The notes: a model not told the origin generated them from the sequence alone. Positions 8,423-17,007 are shown, counted from the first letter of the stretch. The stretch: DNA of 64,000 nt from Solihabitans fulvus (GCF_008386585.1 NZ_VUOB01000002.1:62001-126000), one strand, 5' to 3'. Program-made: numbers and translations.

Positions 8423-9319
8423 ATGGACGTCGACACCCGGTTGCTGCGGTACTTCGCCGCCGTCGCCGAGGAGGGAAACCTGACCAGGGCCGCCGAGCGC
8501 CTGTTCGTGTCGCAGCCCGCGCTGACCAAGCAGGTCAAGCAGCTGGAGGCGCAGCTGGGTGTCGAGCTGTTCGTGCGGTCCCGCGCCGGGATGGTCCCCA
8601 CCGAGGCGGGCGACGCGCTGGCCGCCAGGATCCCCGGCCTGCTGGCGGACTGGGACAGGGCGCTGCGGGAGACCAGGAGCGCGGCCAGCCGCGCCGCCCG
8701 CGTGCTGCGGGTCGGTTTCGTGGCCAGCGCGGCCAACGAGAGCACCCAGCGGATCATCGCCGCCTTCACCGGCCGCCGACCGGACTGGCGCGTCGACCTG
8801 CGGCAGACCGACTGGTCCGAGCCGAGCGCCGGCCTCGCCGACGGCCGGGTCGACGTCGCCCTGCTGCGGCTGCCCTTTCCCGGCCAGGACCGGTCGAACG
8901 TCGCGGTCCTGCTCACCGAGCCGCGCTGGGTCGCCCTCGCGGAGTCACACCCGCTCGCCGCGCTGGCGCGGATCCCGTTCCGGGACCTGTGGGACGAGCC
9001 GTTCGTCGCCGCGCCGCAGGAGACGGGCGAGTGGCGGGACTACTGGCTGGCCACCGACGAACGCGACGGCACCGAGCCGAGGATCGGCACCGTCACCCGC
9101 ACCACCGACGAGTGGCTGACCGCCATCGCGAACGGCTACGGCGTCGCGCTCGCCCCCGAGTCCTGCGCCCGGTTCTACCCACGCCCAGGCGTCGCCTATC
9201 GGCCCGTCACCGGGGTCAGTCCCAGCCGCGTCGCCGTCGCGTGGGCCAAGGACGGCGACCCCGTGATTGCCGACTTCGTCCGCTCCTGCCTCGAACACCG
9301 GGCACCGTCGGCACGGTGA
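8423..9319 (+). CDS. LysR-family transcriptional regulator
   Basis: 298 residues. N-terminal winged HTH (LLRYFAAVAEEGNLTRAAERLF, SQPALTKQVKQLE) followed by a periplasmic-binding-protein-like effector domain starting near residue 90 (LRVGFVASAANESTQRII). Usual length for LysR regulators, which act as tetramers and respond to a small ligand. Divergently placed to the flavodoxin-like oxidoreductase, its probable target. Confidence 0.92.
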   Translation: MDVDTRLLRYFAAVAEEGNLTRAAERLFVSQPALTKQVKQLEAQLGVELFVRSRAGMVPTEAGDALAARIPGLLADWDRALRETRSAASRAARVLRVGFVASAANESTQRIIAAFTGRRPDWRVDLRQTDWSEPSAGLADGRVDVALLRLPFPGQDRSNVAVLLTEPRWVALAESHPLAALARIPFRDLWDEPFVAAPQETGEWRDYWLATDERDGTEPRIGTVTRTTDEWLTAIANGYGVALAPESCARFYPRPGVAYRPVTGVSPSRVAVAWAKDGDPVIADFVRSCLEHRAPSAR

Positions 9320-9365
9320 CCCTCGGCACCGCCGCCGGGAGCAGGCCGACCCGGTGGCCGGACGC

Positions 9366-10259
9366 TCAGAGCCCGGTCGGGCCCCTGCCCGGCCCGCGTC
9401 CCCTGCGCCGCAGGTAGCGCTCGAACTCGGCGGCGATGGCGTCGCCGCTGGCCTCGGTCAGCTGGATCTCCGCATCGCCGCGCTCCTCCAACGCCCTGAC
9501 GTAGTTGCGCACGTCCTCGTCCTCGTCGGCCATCTCGCTGACCGTGCGCTCCCACTCCTCGGCCTGCTCGGGCAGCGCGCCGAGCGGCACCTCCACGTCG
9601 AGCACCTCCTCGACGCGGTGCAGCAGCGCGAGGGTGGCCTTCGGCGACGGCGCCTGCGACACATAGTGCGGCACGGCGGCCCAGAACGAGATCGCCGGCA
9701 CGCCGGCCTGCACGCAGGTGTCCTGGAAGACGCCGACGATCCCCGTCGGGCCCTCGTACCGCGACCGTTCGAGGCCGAACTTCACCGCGGAGTCGGCGTC
9801 GTAGGCCGTCCCGGTGACCGGCACGGGACGCGTGTGCGGGGTGTCCATCAGCAGCGCGCCGAGGGTCACGACCGTCGTGATCCCCAGCCGGTCGATGTGC
9901 TCGAGCAGCTCGGCGGCGAACTTGCGCCAGCGCATGTTCGGCTCGATGCCGTGCACAAGCACCACGTCGGAGGACGACCCCGGCGGCCGGCACACGGACA
10001 GCCTGGTGGTCGGCCATTCGACCCGCCGAGTGATGCCGTCCAGCATGCGGACCGTGGGCCTGGTCACCTGAAAGTCGTAGTAGTCGTCGGGGTCCAGCTC
10101 GGCGAGGGGTGTCGCGTCCCAGGTCAGTTGCAGGTGTTCGATCGCGGTGCTGGCAGCATCCCCCGCATCGTTCCAGCCCTCGAAGGCCGCGACCAAGATC
10201 GGGTTGGTCAAGGGTGGCTCAGTCGAGGGGTCCTCGGGGCCCATGTCCGGATCGCTCAC
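9366..10259 (-). CDS. PAC2-family protein
   Basis: 297 residues, GTG start at 10259. Features of the PAC2 family (archaeal/actinobacterial relatives of eukaryotic proteasome assembly chaperone 2): start NPILVAAFEGWNDAGDAAS, VVLVHGIEPNMRWRKF, VVTLGALLMDTPHTRPVPVTG, and PAISFWAAVPHYVSQAPSPKA. The mycobacterial homologue (Rv2125 type) lies near the proteasome locus, as here; a role in proteasome assembly is not established for bacteria. Start supported by a TAGGCT -10 element 6 nt upstream. Confidence 0.85.
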   Translation of the reverse strand: MSDPDMGPEDPSTEPPLTNPILVAAFEGWNDAGDAASTAIEHLQLTWDATPLAELDPDDYYDFQVTRPTVRMLDGITRRVEWPTTRLSVCRPPGSSSDVVLVHGIEPNMRWRKFAAELLEHIDRLGITTVVTLGALLMDTPHTRPVPVTGTAYDADSAVKFGLERSRYEGPTGIVGVFQDTCVQAGVPAISFWAAVPHYVSQAPSPKATLALLHRVEEVLDVEVPLGALPEQAEEWERTVSEMADEDEDVRNYVRALEERGDAEIQLTEASGDAIAAEFERYLRRRGRGPGRGPTGL

Positions 10260-10264
10260 CGCGC

Positions 10265-10304
10265 AAGCCTACGACCATTCGTCTGGACGGATGACCGTAG
10301 GCTT
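10265..10304. promoter_or_regulatory. Long palindrome with a -10 element on each strand
   Basis: Two 19-bp arms (10265-10283 and 10286-10304) pair with three mismatches around a TG centre; the outer nine positions, AAGCCTACG / CGTAGGCTT, are perfect. Each arm holds TAGGCT as a -10 hexamer, one per strand. The minus-strand copy (10271-10266) is 6 nt from the GTG of the PAC2 gene and is its likely leaderless promoter. The plus-strand copy points to the HAD gene 230 bp away. Confidence 0.45.
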
Positions 10305-10523
10305 TCGGCGCGACGGATCGTGTCGCCCCGAGATCGGCTACGCGACGCGGTCCGACGTGCCGCGGCGCGTCCGCCGGGGCCGTCCACAGGCTGGTGCCGC
10401 CGCCGTCGAGACCAACACTTTCGGGGCCAATCCGGTAGCGAAGATCATCTGGGGGCCGGCCGGGGACCGACGGGACGCCTGAGCCGGGACACCGGCGCGA
10501 CGGGGCGCCCCCGACCCTCGCAC

Positions 10524-10529
10524 TAGACT
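10524..10529 (+). promoter_or_regulatory. -10 element TAGACT of the HAD gene (leaderless-type)
   Basis: TAGACT ends 6 nt before the GTG at 10536, with no Shine-Dalgarno sequence between. The remainder of the ~275-bp gap back to the PAC2 gene shows nothing else I can name. Confidence 0.5.
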
Positions 10530-10535
10530 GCGATC

Positions 10536-11204
10536 GTGACTAATCGCCTGCCAGCAGCCGTGCTGTGGGACATGGACGGCACCCTGCTCGACAGCGAGAA
10601 GCTGTGGGACATCCCCCTCTACGAGCTGGCCGCCGAGCTCGGCGGCACGCTGTCGCTCGCCACGCGGCACGAGATGGTCGGCTCGAACGTGCCGACCACG
10701 CTCCAGCTGCTGTTCTCCGACATCGGGCGCGAGCCGTCCGAGGAGGACCTGGCGCAGGCCGCGGACTGGATCGCCAAGCGCACCGCGGAGGTGTTCCGGG
10801 AGAACCTGCCGTGGCGGCCGGGGGCGGCGGAGGCGCTGCGCGCGGTGCGGGCCAGCGGCGTGCCCATGGCGTTGGTCACCTCGACCGACCGCGAGCTGAC
10901 CGAGATCGCCCTCGACACGATCGGCCGCGAGCTGTTCGACGTGACGGTCTGCGGCGACGAGGTCGACGGCCTGAACAAGCCCCACCCCGAGCCGTACCTG
11001 AAGGCCGCCGGGCTGCTCGGCGTGGACGCGGCGGCAAGCGTGGCCGTCGAGGACTCGCCGACCGGCGTCGCCTCGGCCGTCGCGGCGGGCTGCACGGTGC
11101 TCGTGGTGCCCTGCGACGTGCCGGTGGAGCAGGGGGAGCGCCGCGTCTTCCGCGAGTCGCTGGTCGGCGTCGACGTCGCCGTGCTCGGCCGGCTGCTCGC
11201 CTGA
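10536..11204 (+). CDS. HAD-superfamily phosphatase, beta-phosphoglucomutase-like
   Basis: 222 residues. HAD motif I DMDGTLLDSEKLW, motif II Thr/Ser in MALVTSTDR, motif III Lys and motif IV in VAVEDSPTGVASAVAAG. A helical cap inserted after motif I makes it subclass I (beta-PGM/phosphoglycolate phosphatase-like); mycobacteria have a similar gene near hisG/hisE. Substrate not predictable. The stop codon lies inside the first unit of a 25-bp tandem repeat. Confidence 0.88.
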   Translation: MTNRLPAAVLWDMDGTLLDSEKLWDIPLYELAAELGGTLSLATRHEMVGSNVPTTLQLLFSDIGREPSEEDLAQAADWIAKRTAEVFRENLPWRPGAAEALRAVRASGVPMALVTSTDRELTEIALDTIGRELFDVTVCGDEVDGLNKPHPEPYLKAAGLLGVDAAASVAVEDSPTGVASAVAAGCTVLVVPCDVPVEQGERRVFRESLVGVDVAVLGRLLA

Positions 11205-11320
11205 CCCGATCCGCCGGCTGCCCGCCTGACCCGATCCGCCGGCTGCCCGCCTGACCCGATCCGCCGGCTGCCCGCCTGACTCGACCTGCTGGCTGCTCGC
11301 CTGACCTGACCTGCCGGCTA
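11187..11320. repeat. 25-bp tandem repeat spanning the HAD stop codon
   Basis: Units begin at 11201, 11226, 11251, 11276 and 11301 (last one partial); the first three are identical (CTGACCCGATCCGCCGGCTG plus CCCGC) and later ones diverge. The sequence before 11201 (CGGCTGCTCGC) is a partial copy too, so the repeat includes the last codons and TGA of the gene. Confidence 0.9.
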
Positions 11321-11695
11321 CGTCACGCGCATGGCGAGGTGGAACACGATGCTGCCGACCACCAGCGGCACCGCGCCTGCCGCGATGCCGACCAGCCTGG
11401 CCCGCCGCGCGTCGATGTGGTTCGGCGAGAAGGCGAGCCCGAGCGCGGCGAGCACGGCCGAGGACGCCACGGTTAGCAGCCAGAAGATGCTGCCGGCCAG
11501 GACGTGTCCGAAGGTCCGCGCCGACTCCACCACGTAGTCGGGGTTCTGCGGGGTAGCCGCGTCGATGAGGAACGCGGCGGGCGGCCAGCCGACGGCCGCG
11601 ATGCCGAGCGCCCACACGTAGCACGTTCTGGTCGTCGCGGGCCGGTGGTCGCCACCGGGAGTGGGTGTGCCCGAACCCTCGTTCATCACGCTCAT
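11318..11695 (-). CDS. Small membrane protein, unknown function
   Basis: 125 residues from the ATG at 11695, preceded by a good GGAGGTG site at 11700-11706. Three hydrophobic segments: about residues 26-45, 62-86 and 98-120. The soluble N-terminus is short and polar. No family recognised. Ends inside the edge of the 25-bp tandem repeat array that trails the convergent HAD gene. Confidence 0.6.
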   Translation of the reverse strand: MSVMNEGSGTPTPGGDHRPATTRTCYVWALGIAAVGWPPAAFLIDAATPQNPDYVVESARTFGHVLAGSIFWLLTVASSAVLAALGLAFSPNHIDARRARLVGIAAGAVPLVVGSIVFHLAMRVT

Positions 11696-12018
11696 CGGCA
11701 CCTCCGCCGCCGGGAAACCGGATCGTCCCGCCCGCACCTTATGTCCTGCCTGGCCCGGGTGGTCCCGGATTGCCCCATGAGTGGCATCGTCGGACAGGAC
11801 GCAGGCCTGTTGGTCCGATCGGCTGATGCCGCCGATCCGGACGTATCGGCCCTCGGTGATCCTGCCTCGTTCGGTGCGCAAGTGTCACCACTGGCCACGG
11901 GGGACGGCCAGGTTGGCCACGCTGTTCTGGCGGTTCGTGCTCGAAGGAGCCGTCAAACGGCGGCTTCGGGGTGCCCGGATGGAGTAGGTCGACGGCGGGG
12001 ATGACAGGATTGCTCCCC

Positions 12019-12282
12019 GTGAAGACGTTCGACGAGCTGTTCGCCGAACTCAGCGAACGCGCCCGGACCAGGCCAGACGGCTCCGGGACTGTGGTTGCGC
12101 TGGATGCGGGCGTGCACGCGCAGGGCAAGAAGGTCCTTGAGGAAGCCGGCGAGGTGTGGATCGCCGCCGAGCATGAGTCCGACGAACGGCTGTCGGAGGA
12201 GATCTCTCAGCTCCTCTACCGCCTCCAGGTGCTCATGATCGGCCGGGGGCTCACCCTCGACGACGTCTACCGCTACCTGTGA
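12019..12282 (+). CDS. hisE: Phosphoribosyl-ATP pyrophosphatase
   Basis: 87 residues from the GTG at 12019; an ATG six codons upstream (12001) is possible but homologues start at [10 protein letters not shown]. Contains the all-alpha pyrophosphohydrolase signature with metal-binding acidic residues in [18 protein letters not shown] and [16 protein letters not shown]. Catalyses the second step of histidine synthesis, PR-ATP to PR-AMP plus PPi. hisG follows 20 bp later, the usual actinobacterial pair. Confidence 0.95.
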   Translation: MKTFDELFAELSERARTRPDGSGTVVALDAGVHAQGKKVLEEAGEVWIAAEHESDERLSEEISQLLYRLQVLMIGRGLTLDDVYRYL

Positions 12283-12302
12283 ACGACCAGGGGAGATCAC
12301 AC

Positions 12303-13148
12303 ATGCTGCGGGTGGCCGTGCCCAACAAGGGCGCGCTGGCCGAACGGGCCTCGGCGATGCTGGTCGAGGCGGGATACCGCCAGCGCAACGAACAACGCGA
12401 CCTCACCGTCATCGACCCGACCAACGACGTCGAGTTCTTCTTTCTCCGCCCCAAGGACATCGCCATCTATGTCGGCTCGGGCGAGTTGGATCTCGGCATC
12501 ACCGGGCGGGACCTGGCGCTGGACTCGGGCGCCGGCGTTGCGGAGCGGCTCACGCTCGGCTTCGGCGGCTCGACGTTCCGCTACGCCGGACCCAACGGCC
12601 ATGACTGGACGGTGGCGGACGTCGAGGGCAAGCGCCTCGCCACCGCCTACCCGCGCTTGGTCGGCGACGACCTCGCGCGGCACGGGATCAAGGCCGACGT
12701 GATCCGCCTCGACGGCGCGGTGGAGATCTCCATCCAGCTCGGCGTGGCCGACCTGATCGCCGACGTCGTCGGCTCGGGCCGCACGCTGCGCCAGCACGAC
12801 CTGTCGGCGTTCGGCGACCCGATCTGCGTGTCCGAGGCGGTGCTGGTGCACCGCGACGGCGCGCCGGACTCGCCGGCGAAGGCCCAGCTCACCGCGCGCC
12901 TCCAGGGCGTCGTGTTCGCCCAGCACTACCTGATGCTGGACTACGACTGCCCGCGCCGCCTGCTCGACGCGGCTATCGAGATCACGCCGGGGCTCGAGTC
13001 GCCGACTGTGGCCCCGCTGGCCGACGCCGACTGGGTCGCGGTGCGGGCGATGGTGCCCCGCAAGGAAGCCAACCTGATCATGGACCAGCTCTCGGCGCTC
13101 GGCGCCAAGGCGATCCTGGCCTCCGACATCCGTTCCTGCCGGCTCTGA
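12303..13148 (+). CDS. hisG: ATP phosphoribosyltransferase, long form
   Basis: 281 residues from the ATG at 12303, with GGGGAG just upstream; earlier in-frame codons back to 12279 overlap hisE. Starts [15 protein letters not shown], has the [20 protein letters not shown] and DLGITGRDL motifs, and a C-terminal ACT-like regulatory domain (last ~75 residues, [22 protein letters not shown]). This long form does not need HisZ and is usually inhibited by histidine. First step of histidine synthesis. Confidence 0.97.
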   Translation: MLRVAVPNKGALAERASAMLVEAGYRQRNEQRDLTVIDPTNDVEFFFLRPKDIAIYVGSGELDLGITGRDLALDSGAGVAERLTLGFGGSTFRYAGPNGHDWTVADVEGKRLATAYPRLVGDDLARHGIKADVIRLDGAVEISIQLGVADLIADVVGSGRTLRQHDLSAFGDPICVSEAVLVHRDGAPDSPAKAQLTARLQGVVFAQHYLMLDYDCPRRLLDAAIEITPGLESPTVAPLADADWVAVRAMVPRKEANLIMDQLSALGAKAILASDIRSCRL

Positions 13149-13155
13149 CCCTCCG

Positions 13156-13190
13156 GATCGTGGGCCGGTGGCGATCACCGGCCCACGATC
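13156..13190 (+). terminator. Terminator of hisE-hisG
   Basis: Perfect 15-bp stem (GATCGTGGGCCGGTG at 13156-13170 with its complement at 13176-13190), 5-nt loop GCGAT, 8 bp after the hisG stop codon. No T-run. Confidence 0.75.
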
Positions 13191-13284
13191 TCCAGGCTCC
13201 GCCCGAATTCGTTGAATCCATTTCCGGTTCGGATGTCTGAATCGAAATTGCCGCCATCGGGAAATGTCGGGTCAGCTGGGCCGA

Positions 13285-13307
13285 TCGGGTGCATGATGAT
13301 CACCCGA
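13285..13307. promoter_or_regulatory. Possible operator upstream of the PD-(D/E)XK-like gene
   Basis: Inverted repeat TCGGGTG-N9-CACCCGA, ending 17 bp before the ATG at 13324, in a stretch with lower GC than its surroundings. Position suits a repressor site or a small hairpin in the leader. Confidence 0.3.
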
Positions 13308-13323
13308 GCGGCGGGTTACTCGA

Positions 13324-14415
13324 ATGCGAATTTCTCAGATCCTTGGTTCCGTGGATTCGGCGACAATGCTGTTGATCTCCAGCCTGGCCTGGCCCGTGAT
13401 CATCTTCGTGCTCGTGATGGTGCTGTTGATCAGCCAACGGAAGGCCGTCGGTGGCCTCATCGACCGGCTCAAGTCGCTGTCCTACCCCGGCGGCCAGGCC
13501 GAGCTGAGCAGCTCGCTGCCGGAGAGCTCGGTGCAGGCCATCTCCACGCTCGTCGACGTCCTGCCGGCCAACCTCCGCGAGAGCCTGGCCGCCGTCGAGG
13601 GTGACCGGGCGCGCACGGGCCAGGAGTCCACCTCGGGACCGGCGCAGAACCGGGAGCCGATGGAGGAGGTCTCGCCGGTGCTCATCGGCGACGTCGTCGA
13701 CCTCGTCGTGCTGCGCACCAAGCTGGAGAACCTGCTCTCCGAACTCGCCGACCCGCCGCCGCCCGACGGCCTCACCACGATCGCCCGCACCACCGAGGTC
13801 CTGCTCAACAGGGGCGTGGTCGACTCGGCCTCGGCCAAGGCGCTCAGAGACACCGTCGACATCGCCGACCAGGCCGCGGCGGGCGCCGCAGTGCCGCACC
13901 GACTCGCGGTGGCCGTGGCGAACTCCGGGCCCGCGATCCTCGAACAGCTCTCCCTGCTGCGGAGCATCGCCGCCGCGCGCTTCGAGGAGCACGTGCTGGA
14001 GGTGCTGCAACAGGAGCTGCCGAGGGGCTGGTCGGTGGAGACCGACGCCGAGTTCGACTCGCCGGAGGACACCTCCGACGACCCGAAGGCCGTCGCCCGC
14101 GTCGACGCCCTGGTCAAACACGGCGCGAAGCGGGTCGTCGTCGAGGTGCGCGCCCGCGTGCACACCGGCTCCCGCCGGCAGTTGGACATGCTGCGGGACT
14201 GGCTCGCCGCACTGCCGCCGCACCTGCCCGTGCTGCTGGTGCTGCTGGGCAGCGGCCTGGCGCACCACGAGCTGAGGAAGCTGCGGTCCGACCGCGCGCA
14301 CCCCATCGACGTGCTGCTGTGGGACACGCAGGCAGACGCCCTGATCCCCAAGGTCCAGGTCCTGTCCGGCCAGTCGCGGGTCGATTCCGGGCGGGCGGAT
14401 ACGATCACCGGGTGA
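13324..14415 (+). CDS. Membrane-anchored protein with PD-(D/E)XK-like C-terminal domain
   Basis: 363 residues, not assigned to a named family. One strong membrane helix at about residues 15-36, a linker with helical segments, then a C-terminal domain from ~215. That domain reads like a restriction-endonuclease fold: Glu221 in a first helix (RFEEHVLEVLQQEL), Asp261 in ARVDALVKHGAK, and Glu274-X-Arg276 in VVVEVRAR, i.e. E-X-R where E-X-K is canonical. The Lys-to-Arg change leaves activity uncertain. The stop overlaps the start of the CadD-like gene by four bases (GTGA), so the two are translationally coupled. Confidence 0.55.
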   Translation: MRISQILGSVDSATMLLISSLAWPVIIFVLVMVLLISQRKAVGGLIDRLKSLSYPGGQAELSSSLPESSVQAISTLVDVLPANLRESLAAVEGDRARTGQESTSGPAQNREPMEEVSPVLIGDVVDLVVLRTKLENLLSELADPPPPDGLTTIARTTEVLLNRGVVDSASAKALRDTVDIADQAAAGAAVPHRLAVAVANSGPAILEQLSLLRSIAAARFEEHVLEVLQQELPRGWSVETDAEFDSPEDTSDDPKAVARVDALVKHGAKRVVVEVRARVHTGSRRQLDMLRDWLAALPPHLPVLLVLLGSGLAHHELRKLRSDRAHPIDVLLWDTQADALIPKVQVLSGQSRVDSGRADTITG

Positions 14416-15020
14416 CTCACCTGTTCAGCACGGCTCTCGCCGCGCTGGGCGCATTCGTCGGAACCAACATCGACGACTTCATCGTCCTGATTGTCCTGTT
14501 TCTGGCCAGCCGCACCGGCACGCTTCGCCTTCGACACATCATCGGCGGCCAGTACGCAGGCTTCGCGGTGCTCCTCCTGGTCAGCCTCGGCGCGGCCGTC
14601 GGGCTGATGGTCATTCCGGACAAGTGGGTCGGGCTGCTGGGGCTGCTGCCGCTCGCGCTCGGCGTCCGCGGCCTGGTCCTCGCGGCCCGGCACACCGACG
14701 GCGACGAGGGGGTGGTGCGCGCGGGCGGGCTGCTCGCGGTCGCGGCCATCACCATCGGCAACGGCGGGGACAACATCTCGGTGTACTCCGTCATGCTCCG
14801 CACGCTCGGCACGGTCGACCGGCTGGTCACGCTGGCGACCTTCCTGGTCCTGCTCGGGGTGTGGTGCGCGCTGGCCTCGGTGGTCAGCCGGCACCGGCGG
14901 GTGATCGCCGCGCTGGTGCGGGTCGGGCACTGGCTGGTGCCGGTCGTCTACGTCGTCATCGGCGGCGTGATCGTGCTGCGGTCCGGCGTGTTGCTCCAGT
15001 TGGCGGAACTCGCGCGCTGA
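14412..15020 (+). CDS. CadD-family transporter
   Basis: 202 residues from the GTG at 14412, overlapping the stop of the preceding gene. About five to six membrane helices. The start FSTALAALGAFVGTNIDDFIVLIVLF and the motif AITIGNGGDNISVYSVML are typical of the cadmium-resistance transporter family (CadD/Cad), a LysE-superfamily exporter group linked to cadmium or quaternary-ion export. Substrate here is inferred from the family only. Coupled to a membrane protein with a nuclease-like domain, which is unusual. Confidence 0.8.
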   Translation: MTHLFSTALAALGAFVGTNIDDFIVLIVLFLASRTGTLRLRHIIGGQYAGFAVLLLVSLGAAVGLMVIPDKWVGLLGLLPLALGVRGLVLAARHTDGDEGVVRAGGLLAVAAITIGNGGDNISVYSVMLRTLGTVDRLVTLATFLVLLGVWCALASVVSRHRRVIAALVRVGHWLVPVVYVVIGGVIVLRSGVLLQLAELAR

Positions 15021-15157
15021 CGGCGGCGCGACCGAGGTCCGCCCACCCGGCAGGCGCGAGAAAAGGTCGTGATCTCCCCGAACAGCGCCTTTCGGTTCGG
15101 CGATTCCACCCGGGATACTCGAACCATGAGCCATCGTCCCAACGCCTGCTGGCGCCC

Positions 15158-15192
15158 TGACACCGGTATGAGACCTCCTCGGTCCGGTGTCA
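15158..15192. repeat. Inverted repeat ahead of the channel-like gene
   Basis: TGACACCGG (15158-15166) and CCGGTGTCA (15184-15192) form 9-bp perfect arms around a 17-nt loop, 138 bp after the CadD-like stop and 23 bp before the chosen start of the next gene. It could be a terminator or a leader hairpin. Confidence 0.4.
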
Positions 15193-15214
15193 ACGCCTGA
15201 CGTTGCGGCCGGCG

Positions 15215-16039
15215 ATGTCGGGGGAGCCGTCTGAATTCGTTCGGTCAACCACCACGGCGATCATCCGCCGGGCGGACATGTACGTCGAGAAGCTCGACGA
15301 GGCCGTGCTCGCCGGCCAGCTGCGCGCCGAGGAGGGGCGGCTGCTCGACCGGTTCGAGCGGTACGCGGCTGACATCCTCGACCGGTACGTGCCGCCCGGC
15401 CTGCGCCGGGGCGACAGTCTGGTGTTCGCCGAGCTCTACGCGGCGGGGGTGACCCCGCCCGCCGAGGAACCAAGACGCAGGCTGATCGCCGCCCTGCTCG
15501 CCGGGGAGACCGAGGCCAGGGGGCCGCTGCGGCTCACGCGCGCGCAGAGCATCCGGCTGGCCGAGGTGTTCGAGCGGCTCGGCGCGGGTCTCGGCCGCGA
15601 GAGGCTGCCGCTGCACGCCGCGCACGCCTTCGACCGCGCGGCCGGCCTGTACCTCCAGGTCGAGGAGAACGGCGGCAGGGACCGCTGCCTGCTCGCGCGG
15701 TCGCGGGCCAGGCACCGCGCGCGGCCGCCCGGCGTGGTCAAGGCGCTGGAGGCGGTCTCGGACCTGCTGGCAGGCTACGGCTACCAGCCCTACCGGCTGT
15801 TCGGGTTCGTGCTCGTGCAGCTGGCCGTGTTCATCCTGCTGCTGACCCAGATCTCCGACACGGCGGTCGGCCAGGACGCCTACATGGTGCTGATGAACTA
15901 CCTCAACCCACTGGGTTTCGGCGACACCAGGGACATGCCGCACAGCACGTGGGTGCTGTTCGTCATCGAGGGCTACTCGGGCTCGGTGTCGCTGAGCATC
16001 TTCTTCGCCCTGTTGGTGCGCAAGTGGTTCCGGCTGTGA
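15215..16039 (+). CDS. Two-helix ion-channel-like membrane protein
   Basis: 274 residues from the ATG at 15215 (TTG at 15203 also open; neither has a clear ribosome-binding site). The first ~185 residues are soluble and helical. The C-terminus has two membrane helices flanking a pore-like loop: LFGFVLVQLAVFILLLTQ, then NYLNPLGFGDTRD, then STWVLFVIEGYSGSVSLSIF. The layout and the FGD triplet match two-TM K+ channel domains (Ion_trans_2), but the filter reads PLGFGD rather than TVGYGD. Selectivity is therefore uncertain. The soluble part may be a sensor. Confidence 0.55.
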   Translation: MSGEPSEFVRSTTTAIIRRADMYVEKLDEAVLAGQLRAEEGRLLDRFERYAADILDRYVPPGLRRGDSLVFAELYAAGVTPPAEEPRRRLIAALLAGETEARGPLRLTRAQSIRLAEVFERLGAGLGRERLPLHAAHAFDRAAGLYLQVEENGGRDRCLLARSRARHRARPPGVVKALEAVSDLLAGYGYQPYRLFGFVLVQLAVFILLLTQISDTAVGQDAYMVLMNYLNPLGFGDTRDMPHSTWVLFVIEGYSGSVSLSIFFALLVRKWFRL

Positions 16040-16048
16040 CGGCCGCTC

Positions 16049-16489
16049 TCAGCCTGCCGGGAAACGTGCGACCCACCTGCGTTGCCACGGCGTCTCGACC
16101 GCCCCGTGCCGGTAGTTCGCCCGCGTCCAGGCGACCGCCTCCGCCGCGGGCACCCCGGCGCGGATCGCCAGGCAGGAGATGACCGTGCCGGTGCGGCCGA
16201 CACCGCCGCCGCAGGCGACCTCGACGCGGTCCCCGCGCCGCGCGCGGTCGTGCAGCTCGCCGATCCGCCCGATGGCCGCCGCGCGGTCGCGCGGCAGCAG
16301 GAAGTCGGGCCAGTCGATCCAGTCGTGCGGCCAGGTCAGCGCGGGCTCGAAGTCCCGGCGCATCCGGCTGCCACCGAGGTAAAGGCCGTAGTCGGGCGCG
16401 TCGTCCGGCGCGGGCCGCCGGAGGCCCCGACCGCGGACCCAGCATCCGTCCGGCAGCTCGACGGCGCCGGAGAGGTGTTCCTCGATCAT
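16049..16489 (-). CDS. Protein-tyrosine-phosphatase-family protein
   Basis: 146 residues. The C-X5-R phosphatase loop is in VACGGGVGRTGTVISC, with Ala in place of the His that usually precedes the Cys; similar ACGGGxGRTG loops occur in an actinobacterial PTP-like subfamily. A WPDFLLPRDRAAAIGRI segment could supply the general acid Asp. The ATG overlaps the stop of the upstream acetyltransferase gene (ATGA), so it is the last gene of the minus-strand operon that contains the SCO2521-SCO2524-type genes. Confidence 0.75.
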   Translation of the reverse strand: MIEEHLSGAVELPDGCWVRGRGLRRPAPDDAPDYGLYLGGSRMRRDFEPALTWPHDWIDWPDFLLPRDRAAAIGRIGELHDRARRGDRVEVACGGGVGRTGTVISCLAIRAGVPAAEAVAWTRANYRHGAVETPWQRRWVARFPAG

Positions 16490-17007
16490 GGGAGGTCAGC
16501 GTACGGGTCCAGGTGCGCGACCATGATCGTGCGGTCCTCGCCAGGCCCGAGATAGTCGCGGACCGTGCGCTCGACCCGGAAGCCGGCCGCCTCGTACAGC
16601 CGCACCAGGACCGCACTGTCCGGCTCGACGGTGAGCCGGACCTGCCGCACCGCCGCGTCCCGCAGCAGCCGCAACGACCGAGCCGTCAGCTCCGCGCCGA
16701 GCCCGAGACCCCGGTGGTCCGGGTGCACGCCGAGGCCGAGCAGCCAGCCGGAGTGGCCGTCCGAGCTTGGCGCGCCGAGCACATAGCCGCACGGCTGGTC
16801 GTCGCGCTCGGCGACCAACCAGTGCCGCTGGTGGATGTCGAACAGCTGGCGCAGCACGAAGTACGGGTAGCTGACGTTGCCGAAGATCAGCCGTTCCAGC
16901 TCGACGAGCCAGCCGAGGTCGCGTTCCTGCACCGGCCTGATCACCAGCCCGGCCGCGTCGCCACGGGCCCCGCGCGGAGCGAGTCCTGGGCAACGGTCGG
17001 TCACCAT
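16486..17007 (-). CDS. GNAT-family acetyltransferase
   Basis: 173 residues from the ATG at 17007 (GTG at 17004 equally possible). The GNAT domain begins at LVIRPVQERDLGWLVELE; acetyl-CoA binding motif A is LGVHPDHRGLGLGAELTARS, with LYEAAGFRVERTVRDYL near the end, resembling ribosomal-protein (RimI-like) acetyltransferases. Its start overlaps the stop of the SCO2521-type gene (ATGGTGA) and its stop overlaps the phosphatase start, so all three are tightly coupled. Target unknown. Confidence 0.8.
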   Translation of the reverse strand: MVTDRCPGLAPRGARGDAAGLVIRPVQERDLGWLVELERLIFGNVSYPYFVLRQLFDIHQRHWLVAERDDQPCGYVLGAPSSDGHSGWLLGLGVHPDHRGLGLGAELTARSLRLLRDAAVRQVRLTVEPDSAVLVRLYEAAGFRVERTVRDYLGPGEDRTIMVAHLDPYADLP

